17,292 nucleotides of DNA, from contig JAUWXV010000055.1 of assembly GCA_030616165.1 (NCBI GenBank), forward strand, positions 1 to 17,292, read 5' to 3'. Each line of letters starts with the position of its first letter. The stretch's first letter is position 1. This document shows positions 7,095 through 15,191 of this stretch, one piece after another. Below the pieces are notes generated by a model. The model was given only the letters and a program-made list of their open reading frames with translations. It ran no database searches and had not been told where the DNA came from. The stretch comes from a bacterium (lineage in GTDB: Bacteria; SM23-31; JAUVVT01). The translations under genes were made by a program, and so were the position numbers.

Positions 7095-8708
7095 TCAAGT
7101 TTTTTCCACCCAAATGGGACTGGACCATGCTAATTGACCATTAGCCTGTATCACCCGAATATAATACCAATCAATACTTCCTGAGAGTTGTTTATCAATA
7201 ATATTAAATTCGGTTTTAAAATGTTCTGAAAATACAAGAGGATGAATCAAAAGGGATTCATCCGGGAAAGGGCCGGTAAAAAAAATGTCATTCTTTTCTT
7301 CAAATTCTTTTAACAATTTATTAATTACCATTTTAGTTGGTTTATTAATGGTTAAGGATAATTTGGTTTCTGGAGTTCCTGAGATATTGAGTACAACGGC
7401 ATTTGTTGGTTTCTCTGCAAATGCCTGCTGACGGGAAGTATAGGATTTAATGAGACAAGTATTTTTTGTTTGTTCTTTTATCAGGTTCCTGCGTGATTCT
7501 GAGAGAGGACCGGATTGAAAACAAGGTTGAATGTCGTTTATTTCGCCATTAGATATCTCTACTTTAATTTCCCAGTCGCATATACGGGACATATTTAAAT
7601 CTGCCCATGGACCCCAGCCGAATTCGATTCGAAGTAACATTTGTTTATTCCAACTGTAGCGGGAGAGCTTTCTATCCATTGGAAAGTCTCTATATATGAG
7701 TTGATTATTTTTGATTACCTCGACTCGTTCTATTTTATCCCAGCCTGAAACTCTAATATACATATCTCTTTCAGTTGAAAAAGGAATTTCTTCACCCATA
7801 AAATGACCGTTAAGTTTAAAATTCAGGTTGATTCTATCACCTGTAACACCATATGTTCGCCGTTTTCTGACTGCATTTAGGATAGATTCCCGCGATAAAT
7901 CTTCTGCTATCACTGCAGCAAGACCTTCCCCGTATGCACCAGGATATCCAAGATGGTCATCTGTGTTGGCTATCACTCCGATGCGGTGTCCCGAAACTAA
8001 GGCGTACTGCATTGTGTTCTTTGTCAAGCATCCGCCCATAGAATGTCTGATATATTGGTAGGGAGCATCGTCTCTTTCTGCGTTTCCGTGCTCCGAATAA
8101 ATTTCAAGAACTGGAGACACCTCCGAATCTAAAAAGTCAAAATTTGCACCTCGATGCCCCGTGCGATATCCGGGGTGATGTGGGATAAGAAGAGCACCCT
8201 CCTTTCTGGCAAATTTTTGAAGAGATTTTATATCATTAAAAATAATTAAAGGTGCATAATCATAAGGAAAAATAATAAAGTAATCACCGTAGTAACTTGA
8301 GTGCCACTCATAAGCAGGGAAGGTAATAAATTCTCCTGTTTTGTTATAATCTGCACAAATCTTTTGTACTTCATTCCAGCGATTTTTTGTTTCTTCGAAT
8401 CCATTGACCCATTTCAGGTGTTTATCTCCTTGCATTTGAGGCATATCGTGCCACTGGGAGTGGGGAGTAAAGGCAAAAAAATCTAAATGACTTTTAGCAA
8501 TCTCGAATGTCCGCTTCAAGGAACCTTTTGCATAACCAACACTATTATGATTATGAATGTCCCCCCAGAAAATGTTGAATTTTTCTGATGTAGATTCATT
8601 TTTGGAAATCTTTTTAGAATATGTAATTTTTTTATTTGTCAATTTAGAAGCCAAAAAACAAAAAAAAGATTTTTTTAACCACATTCTTCGGCTAATATGT
8701 TTATTCAT
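7095..8708 (-). CDS. Exported PHP/DUF3604-like metallohydrolase
   Basis: Probable metal-dependent hydrolase of the PHP/CehA-McbA/DUF3604 type. ATG 8708 follows GGGGAGA with a short spacer. The N-terminus has SRRMWLKKSFFCFLA (6-20), a Tat-like signal with a rather short hydrophobic part. Metal motifs are in the usual PHP order: WGDIHNHN (48-55, with His52 and His54), FTPHSQWHD (80-88), LLIPHHPGYRTGH (173-185), EIYSEHGN (202-209) and ANTDDHLGYPG (247-257). Residues about 290-537 are beta-rich and contain no motif I recognise, fitting the C-terminal sandwich of DUF3604-type proteins. The natural substrate of these exported members is not known to me; a phosphoester or similar ester is only a family-based guess. 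It sits head-to-head with the beta-barrel gene at 8948. Confidence 0.8.
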   Translation of the reverse strand: MNKHISRRMWLKKSFFCFLASKLTNKKITYSKKISKNESTSEKFNIFWGDIHNHNSVGYAKGSLKRTFEIAKSHLDFFAFTPHSQWHDMPQMQGDKHLKWVNGFEETKNRWNEVQKICADYNKTGEFITFPAYEWHSSYYGDYFIIFPYDYAPLIIFNDIKSLQKFARKEGALLIPHHPGYRTGHRGANFDFLDSEVSPVLEIYSEHGNAERDDAPYQYIRHSMGGCLTKNTMQYALVSGHRIGVIANTDDHLGYPGAYGEGLAAVIAEDLSRESILNAVRKRRTYGVTGDRINLNFKLNGHFMGEEIPFSTERDMYIRVSGWDKIERVEVIKNNQLIYRDFPMDRKLSRYSWNKQMLLRIEFGWGPWADLNMSRICDWEIKVEISNGEINDIQPCFQSGPLSESRRNLIKEQTKNTCLIKSYTSRQQAFAEKPTNAVVLNISGTPETKLSLTINKPTKMVINKLLKEFEEKNDIFFTGPFPDESLLIHPLVFSEHFKTEFNIIDKQLSGSIDWYYIRVIQANGQLAWSSPIWVEKT

Positions 8709-8947
8709 CTTTTTCTCCCCAAATTATAAATTTTATGATATTTTCAATTTGCTTCTTAAAAAATAATATAAAAATATAACTTAAAAGTGAAAGTGTTATT
8801 TTTATTATTGTTTTTGAACATTATTATTTTTAAATTGTATATGTTAAATAATAAATTAAATATTTTTTATCAGAATTAGTTTAAGCTGTTTATTTTTGTG
8901 AATCTTTAAAAAAATTCTTGAACATAATTTTATTAGAAAATCTTAAA
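8709..8947. promoter_or_regulatory. Divergent promoter region, extremely AT-rich
   Basis: These 239 bp separate the divergent PHP-hydrolase and beta-barrel genes, so both promoters should lie here. The DNA is almost entirely A and T with many TATAAT-like strings, such as TATGTTAAATAAT around 8838-8850, and no box can be singled out. No coding sequence or operator-like inverted repeat stands out. Confidence 0.5.
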
Positions 8948-9571
8948 ATGAAAAAGATAATATTCGTGATTATTATTTTGCTTTTAAGCGTTCATTTTTC
9001 CTTATTTTCTGAAGAGCTTATTAAGAAGGAATATGGTTCGCCTGGAACCTACGAGTTAAGTCCGATTATAGGGGCGTTTGTTTTTGAAGATAGAACTTAC
9101 GACAATTCATTTATGCTTGGTGTTAAATCGTTAATCAACATTACAAAAAAATATGCCTTAGAAGGAGAAGTCGGGTTTTCTCCTACTTCGTTCAATTATC
9201 AAATACATGGAAGTCCTTTAAATAAGGAAGACCTTAAAATATATAATTACTGCTGCAATTTTATTTACAAATATCCTTTATCTCAATCAATATATTCATA
9301 CGGGACATTTGGAGTTGGAGGTGTATCATTCGTTCCAGAAACAGCAAATTCGAATACGGACATTTATTTTAACTTTGGAGGGGGGATAAAAATTTCATTT
9401 GGGAAAAATAAGGCTTTTAGACTTGATATACGTCAGTATGCTCCATCTTTAGATGTAAGACTTTTTTCACCAAGAAGTGGTTTCCCTTATATTTCACCCG
9501 ATACCTCACCTAAAGCAAAAGTTCAAAAAATACTACAATTTAGTGTTGGAATTATTTTCTCATTTGAATAA
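8948..9571 (+). CDS. Secreted outer-membrane beta-barrel-like protein, unknown function
   Basis: A 207-residue protein starting at ATG 8948; an in-frame TTG at 8918 would put ten residues ahead of a ready-made signal peptide and is unlikely. MKKIIFVIIILLLSVHFSLFS (1-21) is a clear Sec signal peptide. The rest alternates short amphipathic strands with glycine- and aromatic-rich turns (LEGEVGFSP, YSYGTFGVGGVSF, YFNFGGGIKISFG) and ends in QFSVGIIFSFE, the pattern of an 8- to 10-strand outer-membrane barrel such as the OMP_b-brl group. No enzymatic motif is visible. The Shine-Dalgarno is weak (TAGAAAA). A small barrel of this type is often structural or of unknown role; nothing links it directly to the sulfatases. 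It is followed 67 bp later by a tRNA gene. Confidence 0.75.
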   Translation: MKKIIFVIIILLLSVHFSLFSEELIKKEYGSPGTYELSPIIGAFVFEDRTYDNSFMLGVKSLINITKKYALEGEVGFSPTSFNYQIHGSPLNKEDLKIYNYCCNFIYKYPLSQSIYSYGTFGVGGVSFVPETANSNTDIYFNFGGGIKISFGKNKAFRLDIRQYAPSLDVRLFSPRSGFPYISPDTSPKAKVQKILQFSVGIIFSFE

Positions 9572-9610
9572 TTAACAAAACATTTTCGACTTTTTAAATT
9601 TATAACTTAA

Positions 9611-9628
9611 TATGTTTTCAAAAACATA
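9611..9628. terminator. AT-rich stem-loop between the beta-barrel gene and tRNA-Ala
   Basis: TATGTTTT (9611-9618) pairs with AAAACATA (9621-9628) around a 2-base turn, 39 bp after the stop of the beta-barrel gene and 10 bp before the tRNA. It has no T-run on the + strand. It could be a weak terminator or an A/T palindrome by chance in this composition. Confidence 0.3.
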
Positions 9629-9638
9629 AAAAATATAT

Positions 9639-9712
9639 GGGGCAGTAGCTCAGATTGGGAGAGCGCATCCCTCGCACGGATGAGGTCGGCGGTTCGATCC
9701 CGCTCTGCTCCA
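9639..9712 (+). tRNA. tRNA-Ala (anticodon CGC)
   Basis: A complete 74-base cloverleaf can be folded. The acceptor GGGGCAG pairs with CTGCTCC, including G3-U70, the alanine identity pair. The D arm is GCTC/GAGC with a GG-containing loop. The anticodon stem CATCC/GGATG encloses CTCGCAC with anticodon CGC at 9673-9675, reading GCG. The T arm is GGCGG/CCGCT with loop TTCGATC. The discriminator is A, and the 3' CCA is not encoded (ACGA follows), so CCA must be added by the nucleotidyltransferase. A T-rich stretch follows after about 25 bp. Confidence 0.97.
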
Positions 9713-10456
9713 CGAATTATATATATTATGCTAATTTAATTTTTTTTAGTTTTGTCAATATCAAAACAATTAATCTTAAATAATAAAAAAAAATTATAAC
9801 TAATTAAAAATTTGTTTAGTTTTATAAGTTATGAGTTTATCTGAATTGTTTGAAAATGGGTTTCCTTTATTCAAGGACTTTAAATAATTTTTTTTATATT
9901 ATATTTTTTTCTTATTATAGTTTAATTATTCTACCTTCGAAAAGTTCCCTCTGAAACAATGGTGTTCTTTTAAGTATTTACTTAATTATATATGACCAAA
10001 TAAAAATATTATGTAAACTAAATTATAATATAATAAATAATCCGAGAGAAGCCAAATATTTTTTCTTTATTTAAAACCCCTGAAGCGTCAAGCGTAAGGA
10101 GGTTATACATTTTCTGTTCATTTATCAAGATTCTTAATTCCAGCCGGAATCCATATATATAATTCCCTATTCACCATATTAGACATAAAAAGTGCTTTCA
10201 AAATAAGAATCAAGGGACAGGTGTCTCCAGTTATCTTATTTTGTGGGAAAAACATCTTAATCAGAAAGAAACAGACAATATTAATTGAAATAGTAAGAAA
10301 AAATATTGCACTTAACGAAAAAATTGTTAGTTTCCATTTAAAATATAACCGAAACTCATACCAAATTCATATTTAATTTTAATATTGGGAATGTTGGTTA
10401 AATATATTCAAATACGATTTTAGAACATTACAAAATATATATGAAGGTGAAAGAAA
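9713..10456. other. Long non-coding stretch with relic reading frames
   Basis: This 744-bp region has no supported gene. The left 350 bp is very AT-rich and featureless. At about 10130-10260 the minus strand has a short open stretch (reading GDTCPLILILKALFMSNMVN, ending IPAGIKNLDK and a stop) that looks like a repeat or relic, not a gene. It contains GACACCTGTCCC at about 10213-10224 (minus strand) and a small hairpin ATTCC-AGCC-GGAAT at about 10138-10151. The first copy of the 62-bp direct repeat lies at 10331-10392. AAGGTG at 10444-10449 is the ribosome-binding site of the next gene. Confidence 0.6.
10331..10392. repeat. 62-bp direct repeat, copy 1
   Basis: Matches 11585-11646 at 60 of 62 positions in the same orientation; 51 consecutive bases (10335-10385 and 11589-11639) are identical. 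On the minus strand it reads LTNIPNIKIKYEFGMSFGYI followed by LNGN and a stop, like the last strand of an outer-membrane beta-barrel protein, with an in-frame TGA shortly upstream. It therefore looks like the tail of a lost barrel gene. It lies 65 bp before the start of the amidohydrolase gene. Confidence 0.85.
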
Positions 10457-11581
10457 ATGAATATTAAGAACTTATACCATACCTTGACAATCCTTCCTTT
10501 GCTTTACTTTTTTATTGGATTTTACTGTGACAGAAAAGATGATATAAAAAATATCCAACTTGTCGATTATCAACCACAACCAATGCTTGTAACAAAGGAA
10601 ACATATGTTCCAAAAGCAAGATATCCTGCAATAGATGTCCATAATCATTTACGCCATATTGTAGAATCAGGAGAAGATATATCTAAAATTGTAAGCATCA
10701 TGGATGAATGTAATGTCAAGGCAGTTGTAGATTTAGACGGTGGATTCGGAGAGAATCTTGATAAACATTTAAGAGTACTAAAAGAACCTTATCCTGACAG
10801 GTTTATTATTTATGCAAGAATCGACTGGAGTAGAATTAACGAACCGGATTTCTCCGAATATGCAGTGAACCAGCTTGAAGAAGCAGTTAGAAAAGGTGCA
10901 CAGGGATTAAAAATTTCGAAGAGTCTTGGTCTTGGAGTCGAGGAAGCAGACGGCAGATATCTGAGAGTTGATTCACCCAAGTTAGACCCGATTTGGGAAA
11001 AATGCGGTGAACTTGGTATTCCCGTGGAGATACATACTTCTGACCCGGCTGCATTTTTTACTCCTCTTGACAAGCATAATGAATGGTTGAGCATTCTTGT
11101 GAAATATCTTAACTGGATGTTTAACAAACCGGAATTTTACTCCCGTGAGGAGCTTCACAAACAGAGAAATAATGTTATTGCAAAGCATAAAAACACAATC
11201 TTCAGCGGCGCACACATGGGAAATAATCCTGAAAATTTGCAACAGTTAGGAGAATGGCTGGACAAATATCCCAACTTTTATGTAAATATAGATGCGCGCC
11301 TTGCCGAGCTTGGAAGGCAGCCTTATACTGCAAGGAAATTTATTATAAAATATCAGGACAGAGTGATGTTCGGAACAGACGGATACTTCGATACTCCGAT
11401 AAATGCGGAAATGTACCGTACTCACTGGCGATTCCTTGAAACTGATGATGAATATATGGATATTTCAAAAAGCCATACTGTGACTCCGGATTGGAGAGTT
11501 TATGGTCTTTATCTCCCTGATGAAGTCTTGAATAAATTATATTACCTCAATGCTAAAAAGATGATTCCGGGTATTAAATAA
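10457..11581 (+). CDS. Exported amidohydrolase_2-family (COG2159-like) metal-dependent hydrolase
   Basis: TIM-barrel metal-dependent hydrolase or decarboxylase of the amidohydrolase superfamily. ATG 10457 follows AAGGTG at 10444-10449. The N-terminus has a hydrophobic stretch (about 8-23) ending GFYC at Cys24, a possible but atypical lipobox, so the protein is probably exported or anchored. Family motifs are in order: AIDVHNH (58-64, His62 and His64), GLKISK (150-155), VEIHTSDP (190-197, His193), SGAHMGNNPE (250-259, His253) and VMFGTDGYF (303-311, Asp308). These are the expected metal ligands and catalytic Asp, so it looks active. Length of 374 residues is normal with a short leader. The substrate is unknown; relatives are often annotated only as amidohydrolase 2. 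It is bracketed by the 62-bp direct repeats and stands 338 bp before the next gene. Confidence 0.88.
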   Translation: MNIKNLYHTLTILPLLYFFIGFYCDRKDDIKNIQLVDYQPQPMLVTKETYVPKARYPAIDVHNHLRHIVESGEDISKIVSIMDECNVKAVVDLDGGFGENLDKHLRVLKEPYPDRFIIYARIDWSRINEPDFSEYAVNQLEEAVRKGAQGLKISKSLGLGVEEADGRYLRVDSPKLDPIWEKCGELGIPVEIHTSDPAAFFTPLDKHNEWLSILVKYLNWMFNKPEFYSREELHKQRNNVIAKHKNTIFSGAHMGNNPENLQQLGEWLDKYPNFYVNIDARLAELGRQPYTARKFIIKYQDRVMFGTDGYFDTPINAEMYRTHWRFLETDDEYMDISKSHTVTPDWRVYGLYLPDEVLNKLYYLNAKKMIPGIK

Positions 11582-11919
11582 GCATTTTCATTTAAAATAT
11601 AACCGAAACTCATACCAAATTCATATTTAATTTTAATATGGGGAATATTAGATAAAATCTATATCTTAATATTTGGTTTAAAGTGTCCAAAATGTTCTGA
11701 AGACATACAGGAAGGAAAAATAGTAGATAAGGTTACATTCGGTTCACCGACAAATGAAACTCAAAGTGTTACATATAAAATAAATAATAATATATATAGA
11801 AATAACAATTCCGGAGTTTGAAGTTTACAGCTTAGCTACCATTTTTCTTAATCAGTAAACGCCTGGCTGAGAGCTGTCTCGAAATTATTATTTATGATTT
11901 TATACAAGGAGAAAAAAAA
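11582..11919. other. Intergenic gap with repeat copy 2 and a start-less reading frame
   Basis: This 338-bp gap begins 3 bp before the second copy of the direct repeat. A frame open from 11603 to the TGA at 11819-11821 reads, in its right part, GLKCPKCSEDIQEGKIVDKV and then about 30 more residues, with a CPxC pair like half of a zinc ribbon. It has no ATG, GTG or TTG in frame, so it is probably a gene relic. AAGGAG at 11906-11911, 8 bases before ATG 11920, is the ribosome-binding site of the next gene; its promoter is probably also here. Confidence 0.6.
11585..11646. repeat. 62-bp direct repeat, copy 2
   Basis: Second copy of the repeat at 10331-10392, starting 3 bp after the amidohydrolase stop codon. 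On the minus strand it reads LSNIPHIKIKYEFGMSFGYI and then continues LNENA without the stop seen in copy 1; an in-frame TAG lies just upstream of it. Sequence outside the 62 bp diverges sharply from copy 1. Confidence 0.85.
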
Positions 11920-13467
11920 ATGAAATATTACCACAAAAGAATCTTTAATTATAAATTAATTTTAATTATTACCCTACTCTTCTTATTTTCAAGAGGCTTT
12001 GCTGCTGAAAGTTCTACAATTAAAATTCTGTTTCCGAGGGCTTTTTCAGTAGCTACGGACGATATGGGCTGGAACGAGGGTGGTTCTCTTGGAAACTCAG
12101 GAGGTCCCTGGAGGGTCGGATTCAGGAGACATTTTGATGTGCGTGATTATAAACCGTTAGTGGAAATAGGAAAAGCTGTCGGAATGAGATTTCAGGGGGC
12201 TTTTATTTTAGCGGAAATGGATAGACTAAATGTCTGTACAAAGTATCCTACTACTACATTGGATGGGAAAAACTGGGACAATTCGGCGAATGTGGGTCCA
12301 ACGCAGTTTGAGGTGATGAATTATGTTAAAGATAATGCAGCATATCTGGAGTTTGGTATTCACGGCGTCGGTCATGAAAACTGGGATAACGGGAAACGGA
12401 CCCGGGCAGAATGGTATGATATTGAAAATGATAAGCCCCGTTCTATAGAAGATAATTTGGAACATATGAAATGTTTTAAGGAAATTATGGCTCAGTATGG
12501 CTGGACACCGGAAAACGGACATTCTTTTCCGGAGAGTTTTGTTCCCTGCTGTTTTGCTTATTATTGGAATCCCGATGGAGAATACAGTACAGGTAAATTG
12601 ATGCATGAAAATGGAGTAAAATATGTAAATACAGTATATAGTTATATAACCGAACTCAATCCGCCGTTTGAAATCGGCGGTGGTTTTGACCATGGCGTAC
12701 TTGTCCTCGACAGACACAGTTTTGGTAATCCATGGAATGAACCTGCTGCTTTGCCAACGAAGCCTGTTGAAGAATATGATACGGATTTTATTGAAGCTCA
12801 TTGGGCAAACTGGCTTGCTACGGATGATGAACAGCAGCCAAGATTAAATCAACAGTGGATAAGATTTTTCAAGAAAATTCAGGCTCATCCGGAGCATTAT
12901 CTGGCAAAAAATACCGAACAGCTTAACTCTCAGTGGCTTTATAATCGCTATACAACTGTAACAGAAAAGACAGAAGGTAAAGTAACGATCGATAACAGAA
13001 ATATGCCTGAAGAATCTTATAAGTATGATTTATTGGGGAATATGGTTCTTGTTGTCAAATTAGAGGAAGGTTGGCATGTTTCGGAAGCTAATTTAAACAG
13101 AAAACCAGTATCGGCATATTTTGAAGATGAAGGATATGGATTTATATATCTTCCTCCGTTAAAAAAAGAAGTTTATCAATTGGAATATAAAATTGGCAAA
13201 AATTTAATGCCGCAATTTATTAACAATACCGGAACATATAATGTCTATGATGTTGAAATTACAGAGCAGGAAATGAAATTTGACCTGAAAATGTACGGAA
13301 CACAGGTTGTCAAAGTAAAGTGTCCCAAACCGGTTTCGGTCAGCTCGTCCAACCGGTATCTTAACATTCTTACTCAGGAGTATAATTCAGAAAACAAAAT
13401 GCTTCTTCTTGAAATATATGGACGCGATATGCAGGGAGAGGAAGGAGAGATATTAATAAAATTTTAG
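11920..13467 (+). CDS. Secreted protein with polysaccharide-deacetylase-like (NodB-like) metal motifs
   Basis: A 515-residue secreted protein. AAGGAG precedes ATG 11920 by 8 bases, and residues 1-29 form a Sec signal peptide (hydrophobic 12-25, likely cut after GFAA). The mature N-terminus reads LFPRAFSVATDDMGWNEGG (Asp47-Asp48), followed by FGIHGVGHENW (His148 and His152, an HxxxH). A DD pair and an HxxxH are the metal ligands of polysaccharide deacetylases, so a de-N- or de-O-acetylase-type barrel (about 35-330) is plausible, though overall similarity to known families was not recognised. Residues about 350-515 are beta-rich, like an accessory sandwich domain. It starts a tight run with the next two genes (gaps of 49 and 88 bp). 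The role in the glycan pathway is inference; it could also be a glycoside hydrolase relative. Confidence 0.7.
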   Translation: MKYYHKRIFNYKLILIITLLFLFSRGFAAESSTIKILFPRAFSVATDDMGWNEGGSLGNSGGPWRVGFRRHFDVRDYKPLVEIGKAVGMRFQGAFILAEMDRLNVCTKYPTTTLDGKNWDNSANVGPTQFEVMNYVKDNAAYLEFGIHGVGHENWDNGKRTRAEWYDIENDKPRSIEDNLEHMKCFKEIMAQYGWTPENGHSFPESFVPCCFAYYWNPDGEYSTGKLMHENGVKYVNTVYSYITELNPPFEIGGGFDHGVLVLDRHSFGNPWNEPAALPTKPVEEYDTDFIEAHWANWLATDDEQQPRLNQQWIRFFKKIQAHPEHYLAKNTEQLNSQWLYNRYTTVTEKTEGKVTIDNRNMPEESYKYDLLGNMVLVVKLEEGWHVSEANLNRKPVSAYFEDEGYGFIYLPPLKKEVYQLEYKIGKNLMPQFINNTGTYNVYDVEITEQEMKFDLKMYGTQVVKVKCPKPVSVSSSNRYLNILTQEYNSENKMLLLEIYGRDMQGEEGEILIKF

Positions 13468-13516
13468 TAAAACATTAGTAAGATATAAATAAAAAATTGA
13501 AAAAGGAAATTTTAAA

Positions 13517-15103
13517 ATGAAAATTAATAGAAGAAATTTTCTTAAGGCTGGAGGCGCAGCAGCGTTAATGGGAGGTTTAAATATAAAATCAACTTACGGA
13601 TATAATCTTTCTGCAGCAGATATACCATCACATAGATGGGACGGGTATGATTTTGGACCGGGTCCAAAGGTAACAGACCGCCTGAATCAAGGTTCTTTTG
13701 GTATCGAGCAGGATCAGGGATGGAGAACTATTGAAAGTACTTCACCTTCAGATAAACCGGTTAAGAATTTTGGTCTTGGCTTGGTAGCTTATACCTGGGA
13801 AGAAAATGGACCGTCATTGGCAGCAAGAAAAGGTGAGGAAACCCTTGAACAACATGTCGAAAAATTAGCAAGTCTGCCATTTGTGGATATTTTGTATATA
13901 CGCTGTGATTGGCGCAATGTTCAAAAAAAGCCGGGTTCACTTGATTTAGACCCGATTTGGAAGCTTACTTTTGATGCTGCAAGGAGTTACAATCTTAGAG
14001 TAGGGTTACGTGTGCAGCTTTCAAGTCCGAATTTTCAACCGAAGCAGTTTGCGCTGCCTGATTTTGTTAAAGAAAAGGTTCCTATGGTAAATATTGGTAA
14101 GAGAAGAGGCAGAAATCAAAACTTTGATTACTATGAACCAAGATATGATCATCCTGAATTTCAAAAAGCATTTAAGGAATTGAATGAGCTGCTTGCTGTG
14201 GAGTTTGATGACAATACTTTAATGGAATTTATGGATTTAATGATGTATGGATTCTGGGGTGAAGGACATACTAACGACTGCCGGAATCCGTTTCCTGATT
14301 ATCTTACTGCGGAAAAAACTTTTGTTGAAATGACTCAACTTCAACTTGATGCTTGGAAAAAAGTTCCTCTTGCCGTGAACACACAGCCGGATATAAGTAA
14401 TACAGGTAACCGGCAAGTGATCGATATGTCTGTTCGTGCCGGATGCTGGCTGCGGTCGGATAGTATTATAAATGATGAACCAATACAAATAGAACGCCTT
14501 TCAAATCGTCCTCCATGGCTCGCTGTTATTATGGAGCAGGGCGGGAACAGGCATTACAGAATTGATAATATACAAACTGATGGAGCCGATGTGAATTATA
14601 AGGAAAAATCCATGCTTCATGTGCTCGATCTTGGTGCAAATTATTGGTCATTGTGGACTGAAGCGGACAATCTTCGCAAATATCACGAAATATATCCTAA
14701 CGGATTTAATACCCTTCAAAGAAGGATGGGATACAGAGTCCGCCCGTCCTGGGTTTGGCAGAGAAAACGCTACGGAACAAGCGAGTTAGTTGTAGCATTT
14801 GCCAATGACGGGGTAGCCGGTGTTCCGGGTATTCTCAGAGTCTACCTTGAAAGTCTTGACAGAAAATTCAGGATTGGAGGAAGTCTCGATCCGGGGCATC
14901 CTTACGGCGGCAGATTGAGGCAGGCTTCTTTTATTTTGCCGAAAGATATAGAGGGTAAAAAAATGAAAATATTTGCTGAAATTGAAACTAATGGAATTCG
15001 GCGCCCGGTTCAATGGGCTTGTGCGCAGCCTCTCAATCCAGACGGGTCTTTTAACATACAGTTGAGGACCTATGACGAAAGAGGCTGGCGAAAAGGGATT
15101 TAA
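13517..15103 (+). CDS. Tat-signal TIM-barrel glycoside-hydrolase-like protein
   Basis: A 528-residue exported protein starting at ATG 13517 after AAAGGAA. The N-terminus NRRNFLKAGGAAALMGGL (4-21) is a textbook Tat signal. The body looks like a (beta/alpha)8 barrel: strand-helix units such as VDILYIRCDWRNVQKKPG (123-140), NLRVGLRVQL (159-168) and LMEFMDLMMYGFWGEGH (235-251), with Glu249 in WGEGH a good candidate acid/base. The pattern 'R..W..V...PG.LDLDPIW' plus 'WGEGH' recalls the DUF4832/GH42-like glycosidase barrels, but I cannot assign a GH family. Residues about 420-528 are a beta-sandwich. It follows the deacetylase-like gene by 49 bp and precedes the lipoprotein by 88 bp, so all three are probably co-transcribed. 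Function is most likely glycan cleavage outside the cytoplasm. Confidence 0.7.
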   Translation: MKINRRNFLKAGGAAALMGGLNIKSTYGYNLSAADIPSHRWDGYDFGPGPKVTDRLNQGSFGIEQDQGWRTIESTSPSDKPVKNFGLGLVAYTWEENGPSLAARKGEETLEQHVEKLASLPFVDILYIRCDWRNVQKKPGSLDLDPIWKLTFDAARSYNLRVGLRVQLSSPNFQPKQFALPDFVKEKVPMVNIGKRRGRNQNFDYYEPRYDHPEFQKAFKELNELLAVEFDDNTLMEFMDLMMYGFWGEGHTNDCRNPFPDYLTAEKTFVEMTQLQLDAWKKVPLAVNTQPDISNTGNRQVIDMSVRAGCWLRSDSIINDEPIQIERLSNRPPWLAVIMEQGGNRHYRIDNIQTDGADVNYKEKSMLHVLDLGANYWSLWTEADNLRKYHEIYPNGFNTLQRRMGYRVRPSWVWQRKRYGTSELVVAFANDGVAGVPGILRVYLESLDRKFRIGGSLDPGHPYGGRLRQASFILPKDIEGKKMKIFAEIETNGIRRPVQWACAQPLNPDGSFNIQLRTYDERGWRKGI

Positions 15104-15126
15104 TTTTTAAACTCTTATTAAAAATT
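15102..15126. repeat. A/T-only stem-loop at the end of the TIM-barrel gene
   Basis: AATTTTTAA (15102-15110, overlapping the stop codon) pairs with TTAAAAATT (15118-15126) around a 7-base loop; ACTCT/AGAGT in the same place can form an alternative pairing. It is too weak in G-C to be a clear terminator and lies inside the probable operon, so it may be an mRNA-processing or attenuation element or a composition effect. Confidence 0.35.
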
Positions 15127-15191
15127 TAGAGTCTATTTGAAAAAGAAATATGGTCAACTAAAATTAACTTTTAAAAAAAGGGAATAAAAAG

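Noticed and set aside
8918-8947. TTG start adding ten residues to the beta-barrel protein
   Set aside because: ATG 8948 begins a perfect Sec signal peptide; the added residues would spoil its N-terminus.
9639-9712. tRNA-Ala as an integration site of a mobile island
   Set aside because: No integrase gene and no second copy of the tRNA 3' end (GGTTCGATCCCGC) was seen in the window.
9713-10130. Small RNA or promoter in the AT-rich left part of the long gap
   Set aside because: Composition is so A/T-rich that promoter-like strings occur everywhere; nothing is specific enough to call.
10331-11646. Diversity-generating retroelement template and variable repeat
   Set aside because: The differences between copies are not A-specific, neither copy lies in a variable-protein gene, and no reverse transcriptase is present.
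12226-12801. 191-residue open frame on the minus strand
   Set aside because: It lies entirely inside the deacetylase-like gene, has no ribosome-binding site or recognisable motif, and the sense gene has a signal peptide and metal motifs.
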